Positions 6,591 to 10,549 of a stretch of 10,549 bases of DNA are shown in pieces. Origin of the DNA: Elusimicrobiota bacterium (GTDB lineage: Bacteria > Elusimicrobiota > Elusimicrobia > 2-01-FULL-59-12 > JACPXA01); NCBI GenBank assembly GCA_016196785.1, contig JACPXA010000002.1, positions 1 to 10,549 on the forward strand, in the 5' to 3' direction. A program made the position numbers and the translations under genes. Numbering within the stretch: position 1 is the first letter of the stretch; each line of letters starts with the position of its first letter. The notes under the pieces were generated by a model. It saw only the letters and a list, made by a program, of their open reading frames with translations. It was not told where the DNA came from and did not search any database.

Positions 6591-7479
6591 TTGGGGTGCC
6601 TATCGAGGATGGCTCTTGAATGGAAACCTGTGGAAGGTCATCCTGATCGGCGGGAGTCTGGCGTTGGGCTTGAGCGGCGGAGGAAGGTGGTGGCTCTCCG
6701 TTCGATCCCAGCGGGCTTTCCCTAGGAAGGCCGCCGATTTTCCGTTCATTCATCGCATTGACCAGGTGATTACGAAAGCTCAGGAGCAGCTCACCCACGA
6801 CCCCGAAGACCTTCAGGCCCTCACCCGATTAGCCGTTGCCCGGTTTGCCCAAGGCCCAGAACACTACCTGGAGGCGCTCAACGTCCTCGAACGAGCCAGG
6901 CGGTTAGGCGCCATAGACCTCCCATTGTTCTATTATGCAGGGGTCATGTATGAGCAGCTAGCCCTCCCTGAGTATGCCCTCCTGGAATATATGAAGTTTC
7001 TCCGCCATGTGCCCCAAGATTTTGAGGTTCGACTCCGGGCGGGCAACTTGCACCTCAAACTCAAGCAGGTTGATCAGGCGTTGGCGCAGTATCGAACCTT
7101 GCAACGGCTTCACCCCCATGATCCCATCTTGGAGTTTAACCTGGCGCTGGCGTATCAGGAGAAAGGAATGACCGCGGAGGCATTGAGGACGTTGACTCGC
7201 CTGTACCAACGAACCCACCAACTGCCGCCAGTGGGGTTCTATCGCCTTGGGCAGCTCTGGGAACAGAGCGGCGACTGGCGGCAGGCCGTGGCCGCCTACC
7301 AGAAGGCCCTTCAGCTCCAACCGAAAGACATCCCCGTCATGGAAGCACTTGCCCGCGCCTACCTCCATGAGGGAGACGGAACCGCCGCGCGCGCCCTATG
7401 GCAGGAGATCCTCATCATCGAACCCAAGCATCGAGGGGCCAAGCTCCAGCTCGCCTCGTTAAAGAAATCTTCCCACTAG
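6574..7479 (+). CDS. Membrane-anchored TPR-repeat protein
   Basis: 301 residues from GTG 6574, which overlaps the S1 stop by 17 bases and has AAGGA at the right distance. An N-terminal hydrophobic stretch (about 21-37, VILIGGSLALGLSGGG) follows a basic, tryptophan-containing segment and reads as an uncleaved anchor or signal, so most of the protein would be periplasmic. Residues about 79-286 form roughly six tetratricopeptide repeats: 79-112, 116-149, 150-183, 184-217, 221-252 and 253-286. Typical helix-turn residues are visible, such as LALAYQEKGM (190-199) and AVAAYQKALQLQP (238-250). TPR proteins are scaffolds for protein-protein contacts, and no catalytic motif is present. Its partner is unknown; the downstream outer-membrane protein is a candidate by position only. 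Co-transcription with the S1 gene is likely. Confidence 0.8.
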   Translation: MSPRLSWGAYRGWLLNGNLWKVILIGGSLALGLSGGGRWWLSVRSQRAFPRKAADFPFIHRIDQVITKAQEQLTHDPEDLQALTRLAVARFAQGPEHYLEALNVLERARRLGAIDLPLFYYAGVMYEQLALPEYALLEYMKFLRHVPQDFEVRLRAGNLHLKLKQVDQALAQYRTLQRLHPHDPILEFNLALAYQEKGMTAEALRTLTRLYQRTHQLPPVGFYRLGQLWEQSGDWRQAVAAYQKALQLQPKDIPVMEALARAYLHEGDGTAARALWQEILIIEPKHRGAKLQLASLKKSSH

Positions 7480-7504
7480 GGGTGTGAGCAAATACTCTCT
7501 TCCT

Positions 7505-7536
7505 CGTCATTCCCGCGGCTGTAAGCGGGAATCCAG
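7505..7536. repeat. REP-like palindrome, copy 2 (inverted relative to copies 1 and 3)
   Basis: The stem ATTCCCGC (7509-7516) pairs perfectly with GCGGGAAT (7525-7532) around an eight-base loop. The left flank is CGTC and the right flank CCAG. It lies 25 bases after the TPR gene stop. It is in the opposite orientation to copy 3, so the two form a paired element. Confidence 0.82.
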
Positions 7537-7551
7537 AGTCTTTAAACGTCA

Positions 7552-7580
7552 CTGGATCCCCGCTTACGCGGGGATGACAG
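7552..7580. repeat. REP-like palindrome, copy 3
   Basis: The stem ATCCCCGC (7556-7563) pairs perfectly with GCGGGGAT (7568-7575) around a TTAC loop. Relative to copy 1, the stem has a compensatory change (T to C on one arm, A to G on the other), so base pairing is maintained. The flanks are CTGG and GACAG. The element ends only five bases before the start codon of the next gene. Confidence 0.82.
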
Positions 7581-7585
7581 ACTAA

Positions 7586-10426
7586 TTGCTCAGACTCCCC
7601 CATTGCCTCGCTGTGGTGCTTCTCAGCGCTTGTGGCTTGAGCGGATGGCTCATCTCCCCAGACCCTCTCCATGGCGAGGCCCTCAACCGCGTCGTGACCA
7701 AACAGTTCCGTTGGCGGATCGCGACGACCCCGCATTTTGAGGTGTATTACTACGACGAGGGGAAACCGATCCTGCCACGGGTGATTCACTACTTGGAACA
7801 CGCCTACCAGCGGGTGACCACAGAGCTCGAGTACGAACCGCCCGGCAAGACGCCTTTTTTCCTCTATGTAACCCAGAACGACTTTCAACAGACCAGTATC
7901 GCGTCCATTGGGGATGGGGTTGGGGGGCTCACGGAGGGTTTCAAAAATCGGTTTCTCATTCCCCATCTGGGGAGTGAGTTTTGGCTGGAACAAGTGATTA
8001 CCCACGAGTTTGTTCACGTGGTTCAATTTAATGTCCTATTGAATGGCTTTTGGAAGTCGGCGCGGCTCGTGAAGACGGTGTTCAACCCCCTGTGGGTCAT
8101 AGAAGGAATGGCCGAATACGGGACCGGCGACCTCGATCGGAGTATCCACGAGATGGTCATTCGGGATGCGGCGACCAGCGGGAAGCTGATCCCCCTTCAA
8201 CAACTGCAGAACTTCGCCCATTTGAAACCTCACCAAGTGACGTTGGCCTACAAAGAGGGGGACGCCGCCATGGAGTACCTGGCGAAGACCTACGGGCGCA
8301 AGAAAGTCGTAGAACTCTTGAAGGCCTTGCGTGACCGCTTTGAGATCTCTGCCATCCTCCGCGAGCTGACGGGGAAGGATTTCCGACAATTCGACGCCGA
8401 GTTCAGGACCTCGTTGGAAAATCGCTACGCGCCCTTGACGAAAACCCTCCACGAGCCCTCTCAATATGGACGTCCGCTCACCAACCCTGGGGCGCTCCCA
8501 CAATTCAATACCAACCCCGTGTTTTCGCCGGATGGGCAGCGCATCGCGTATCTCTCTGACCGGACCGGGTACCCGGATGTGTATGTCCTGGACCTTGAGA
8601 CCAACAGGGAGGTTCCTTTGGACATCCGTCGCTTTCTGCGGCGGGTGGACCGCATCAGTACCAGAGGGTCAGCACTGAGTTGGAGCCCTAACGGGCGTTG
8701 GCTCGCGTTTGCCGGACGGAGGGCAGGAAAGGACGCCCTATTCCTCTACGATTTGCGCCACCGACGATTGAGACGTTATCGCGTCAAGCTCGACGCGGTG
8801 GCCGAACCCGTCTTCACCCCCGATGGACAGTCGCTCGTGTTCGTTGGGATGCGGAATGGGCAGACCGATCTGTACCGGTACGTGCTGAAGGAGCGACGGG
8901 TGCTCGCGTTGACGAATGACCCCTGGGACGACAGTAACCCCGCGGTCTCCCCGGATGGGCGCTACGTGGTATTTTCCTCGGAACGGATCTATCCTGAGCG
9001 GACGGTGCGAACAGCCCAACGAGAACTGTTTCTGCTCGATCTGACGCGGGGGGACATCACGCAGCTCACTGACTTGCCGTTTGACGAGACCGCCCCATCG
9101 TTTACCCCCGATGGGCGGGGGGTTGTGTTCGTCTCGGATCAAGATGGGATTTTCGATCTGTATCGTATTGATCTTGAGACCAGGGCAGTGATCCGGCTGA
9201 CCCATACGATGGGGGGACACTTCGACCCGAAGGTCTCGCCCGATGGGCGGTGGCTGATCTTTTCGGCGTATCGCGGAGGGGAGCGACATCTCTATCTGGG
9301 GACACTCCCATACGCAGGCCCATACACAAAGTCGCAGCAGGTACCAGAGGTTGCCGCGTCTTCGAGCACGGCGCCTGCATCGCTGATCCTGTCGGAGCAC
9401 CCCTATCGCCTACGGGATGGGTTCCCTTCGCTCTATCAAGTCACAGACTTCTTTTTTCCGGCGCTTTTCTTCTCATCCGCGGATGGGTTATTTGCCGCAG
9501 GGACATGGCAAGGGTCCTCCATGTTGGGAAATCACCGCGTCACGAGCAGCGCCGCGTACGCCTCAGCGAATGGGTTTCTGGACTACCAGGTCGCATATTT
9601 CTATAGCCGCTATCGGCCGGAATGGTTCTTTGCGGCCCGAGGGAGCGCCGGCGATGACCCGGGAGATCGTCGAATCCGGCGATCGGTCCATACCCCGATT
9701 GTCGGTATGACCTACCCGTTGGACCGATTCCATAGCATCGAGGTGGCTGTCCGTACCAGCTTCCGTCGGGACCGATTTGACCAGTTTGGCGGGCGGGTTG
9801 ACCGTTCCCGGGAAGACACAGTTCGGCTGGGCTTTTTCAGGGACACGGTGACCGGTCCCTACCTAGAAGAGACCTCCGGATCTCGCTTCCTGGCCCTCTT
9901 TGATCGCTCGAGTCGTGCGCTGAGGGGAAACATTGAATTTTTTAGCCAGCGGTATGAATGGCATCAGTTTCTCCCCGCCTCAATGATCCTTCCGGAAAGC
10001 GCGATGGCACTAAGGCTATTGGGCGCTGTCAGCGTGGGCCGCGATCAGGAGAGTTTCCGATTGGGTGGAGTTGATCGGGTGCGAGGGCTTGGGTCATTCA
10101 ATCGGGCCAGCCGTGTGGCGGTGGCCAACCTCGAATACCGCTTTCCCATTGTGCGCGACCTCAACTTCCATCTAGCGTATTTCCTTCCGGACCTGCTATT
10201 TAAACGACTGTCGGGAGCACTGTTTACGGATGTCGGCTACCAATGGAACACGTCAACGCAACTCACCGCTGCCCGCCTTGGAGATCTTACTCACACCGCG
10301 GGGGTAGGTCTGCGCCTCCACACCTTCATCCTCCAAACCTTTCGGCTCGTACTCTCACTCGACTGGGCGAAACGGCTGGATGCCCCTGGTTCCATCTTCT
10401 ACTTCTCGTTGGGCCCTGCATTCTAA
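7586..10426 (+). CDS. Secreted metalloprotease-like / TolB-like propeller / Omp85-type barrel fusion protein
   Basis: 946 residues from TTG 7586, which directly follows an in-frame TAA (7583-7585), so no earlier start exists; GTG 7613 is a later option. No good Shine-Dalgarno is visible. Residues 1-33 look like an export signal with hydrophobic core 8-23; LSAC at 13-16 resembles a lipobox, while GEA at 31-33 would suit signal peptidase I. A peptidase MA-like (gluzincin) domain spans about 40-290, with zinc motif HEFVH at 140-144 and EGMAEY at 173-178 providing a likely third ligand, E173. Six PD40/TolB-like propeller repeats follow, about 305-580, each with S/T-P-D/N-G (first at S314-G317). 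Residues about 610-946 are an outer-membrane barrel. FRLGGVDRVRGLGSF ending at F838 (R833-G834) matches the conserved RG loop motif of Omp85/BamA-type barrels, and the chain ends in SLGPAF, a C-terminal phenylalanine as used by BAM substrates. It is probably located in the outer membrane. Substrate and role are unknown; cell-envelope protein processing or export is an inference. Confidence 0.82.
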   Translation: MLRLPHCLAVVLLSACGLSGWLISPDPLHGEALNRVVTKQFRWRIATTPHFEVYYYDEGKPILPRVIHYLEHAYQRVTTELEYEPPGKTPFFLYVTQNDFQQTSIASIGDGVGGLTEGFKNRFLIPHLGSEFWLEQVITHEFVHVVQFNVLLNGFWKSARLVKTVFNPLWVIEGMAEYGTGDLDRSIHEMVIRDAATSGKLIPLQQLQNFAHLKPHQVTLAYKEGDAAMEYLAKTYGRKKVVELLKALRDRFEISAILRELTGKDFRQFDAEFRTSLENRYAPLTKTLHEPSQYGRPLTNPGALPQFNTNPVFSPDGQRIAYLSDRTGYPDVYVLDLETNREVPLDIRRFLRRVDRISTRGSALSWSPNGRWLAFAGRRAGKDALFLYDLRHRRLRRYRVKLDAVAEPVFTPDGQSLVFVGMRNGQTDLYRYVLKERRVLALTNDPWDDSNPAVSPDGRYVVFSSERIYPERTVRTAQRELFLLDLTRGDITQLTDLPFDETAPSFTPDGRGVVFVSDQDGIFDLYRIDLETRAVIRLTHTMGGHFDPKVSPDGRWLIFSAYRGGERHLYLGTLPYAGPYTKSQQVPEVAASSSTAPASLILSEHPYRLRDGFPSLYQVTDFFFPALFFSSADGLFAAGTWQGSSMLGNHRVTSSAAYASANGFLDYQVAYFYSRYRPEWFFAARGSAGDDPGDRRIRRSVHTPIVGMTYPLDRFHSIEVAVRTSFRRDRFDQFGGRVDRSREDTVRLGFFRDTVTGPYLEETSGSRFLALFDRSSRALRGNIEFFSQRYEWHQFLPASMILPESAMALRLLGAVSVGRDQESFRLGGVDRVRGLGSFNRASRVAVANLEYRFPIVRDLNFHLAYFLPDLLFKRLSGALFTDVGYQWNTSTQLTAARLGDLTHTAGVGLRLHTFILQTFRLVLSLDWAKRLDAPGSIFYFSLGPAF

Positions 10427-10469
10427 ACCACCCTGTTATTTGCCTCACATAAACGTGTAAGAAAGGTAT

Positions 10470-10479
10470 TACAATTGTA
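10470..10479. promoter_or_regulatory. Perfect 10-base palindrome upstream of the right-edge promoter
   Basis: TACAATTGTA is self-complementary and lies just upstream of the -35 box at 10482. An imperfectly centred inverted pair, AAGGTA (10463-10468) and TACCTT (10488-10493), surrounds it. Either could be a regulator's operator, but short palindromes are common in AT-rich DNA. Confidence 0.25.
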
Positions 10480-10481
10480 TA

Positions 10482-10510
10482 TTGACGTACCTTAATATAT
10501 ATGGTATACA
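10482..10510 (+). promoter_or_regulatory. Sigma-70-type promoter of the gene at the right edge
   Basis: TTGACG (10482-10487, five of six to consensus) is followed after exactly 17 bases by TATACA (10505-10510). TG at 10502-10503 adds an extended -10. The predicted transcription start is near 10517, giving a leader of about 27 bases before ATG 10544. This is the best promoter in the window. Confidence 0.7.
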
Positions 10511-10543
10511 TAAGTAGAAGAGTAATCCAATCAGGGGGTTTCT

Positions 10544-10549
10544 ATGGAC
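10544..10549 (+). CDS. First two codons of the next gene (truncated by the window end)
   Basis: ATG GAC at 10544-10549 is preceded by AGGGGG (10533-10538) five bases upstream and by the promoter at 10482-10510. The three signals together support a real start. Nothing can be said of the product. Confidence 0.55.

Noticed and set aside
7505..7580. CRISPR array
   Set aside because: There are only two units, each palindromic and in opposite orientation, with a 15-base gap and no regular spacers.
7415..8026. Minus-strand open frame of 203 codons across the REP pair
   Set aside because: It runs through the inverted repeats and the signal and protease coding region, and has no recognisable domain. 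It is explained by the absence of stops opposite the real gene.
8738..9400. Minus-strand open frame of 220 codons
   Set aside because: It is antisense to the propeller repeats and is a shadow of their repetitive coding.

Overview
The window looks like chromosomal DNA from a Gram-negative bacterium. The evidence is an outer-membrane beta-barrel protein, a bacterial S1 protein, two-component signalling genes, and REP-like palindromes of the GTCATTCCCGC...GCGGGAAT type. Base composition is moderately GC-rich. Sampled by hand, 241-300 has 30 G+C in 60, 2641-2700 has 36 in 60, and the right edge (10441-10500) only 18 in 60. The combination is reminiscent of Nitrospirota or related deep-branching Gram-negative lineages, but this is a guess from gene style and no marker here settles it. 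Every gene reads on the + strand.

Region 1 (1-4673) is a tightly packed signalling cassette. It holds the 3' end of an alpha/beta-hydrolase, a very large membrane histidine kinase, a single-domain response regulator, and a second, soluble histidine kinase. The hydrolase and first kinase overlap by ATGA, as do the regulator and second kinase. The regulator has its own strong Shine-Dalgarno just after the first kinase's stop. The first kinase appears to carry two consecutive 7-helix sensor blocks, then a GAF-like domain and an intact ATPase domain, but its H-box has lost the usual proline. The second kinase has a canonical H-box. No DNA-binding or enzymatic output domain is seen, so the final target lies elsewhere or is a protein-protein contact.

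Region 2 (4674-4886) is intergenic. It contains one REP-like palindrome and a good extended -10 promoter that drives region 3.

Region 3 (4887-7479) holds a six-S1-domain protein (ribosomal protein S1 or a close paralogue), overlapped by 17 bases by a membrane-anchored TPR protein. The S1 gene has an unusual start: the first ATG lies inside the apparent Shine-Dalgarno, and an in-frame TTG 18 bases later is better placed.

Region 4 (7480-10426) begins with a head-to-head pair of REP-like palindromes. A TTG-started 946-residue secreted protein follows within six bases. It joins a gluzincin-type metalloprotease domain (HEFVH...EGMAEY), a six-repeat TolB/PD40-like beta-propeller and an Omp85-like outer-membrane barrel.

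Region 5 (10427-10549) is abruptly AT-rich. It carries a well-formed promoter, a Shine-Dalgarno and the first two codons of the next gene. No RNA gene, insertion sequence, CRISPR array or convincing intrinsic terminator was seen. The strongest candidates for something undescribed are the hydrolase/duplicated-7TM kinase/receiver/kinase cassette and the protease-propeller-barrel fusion.
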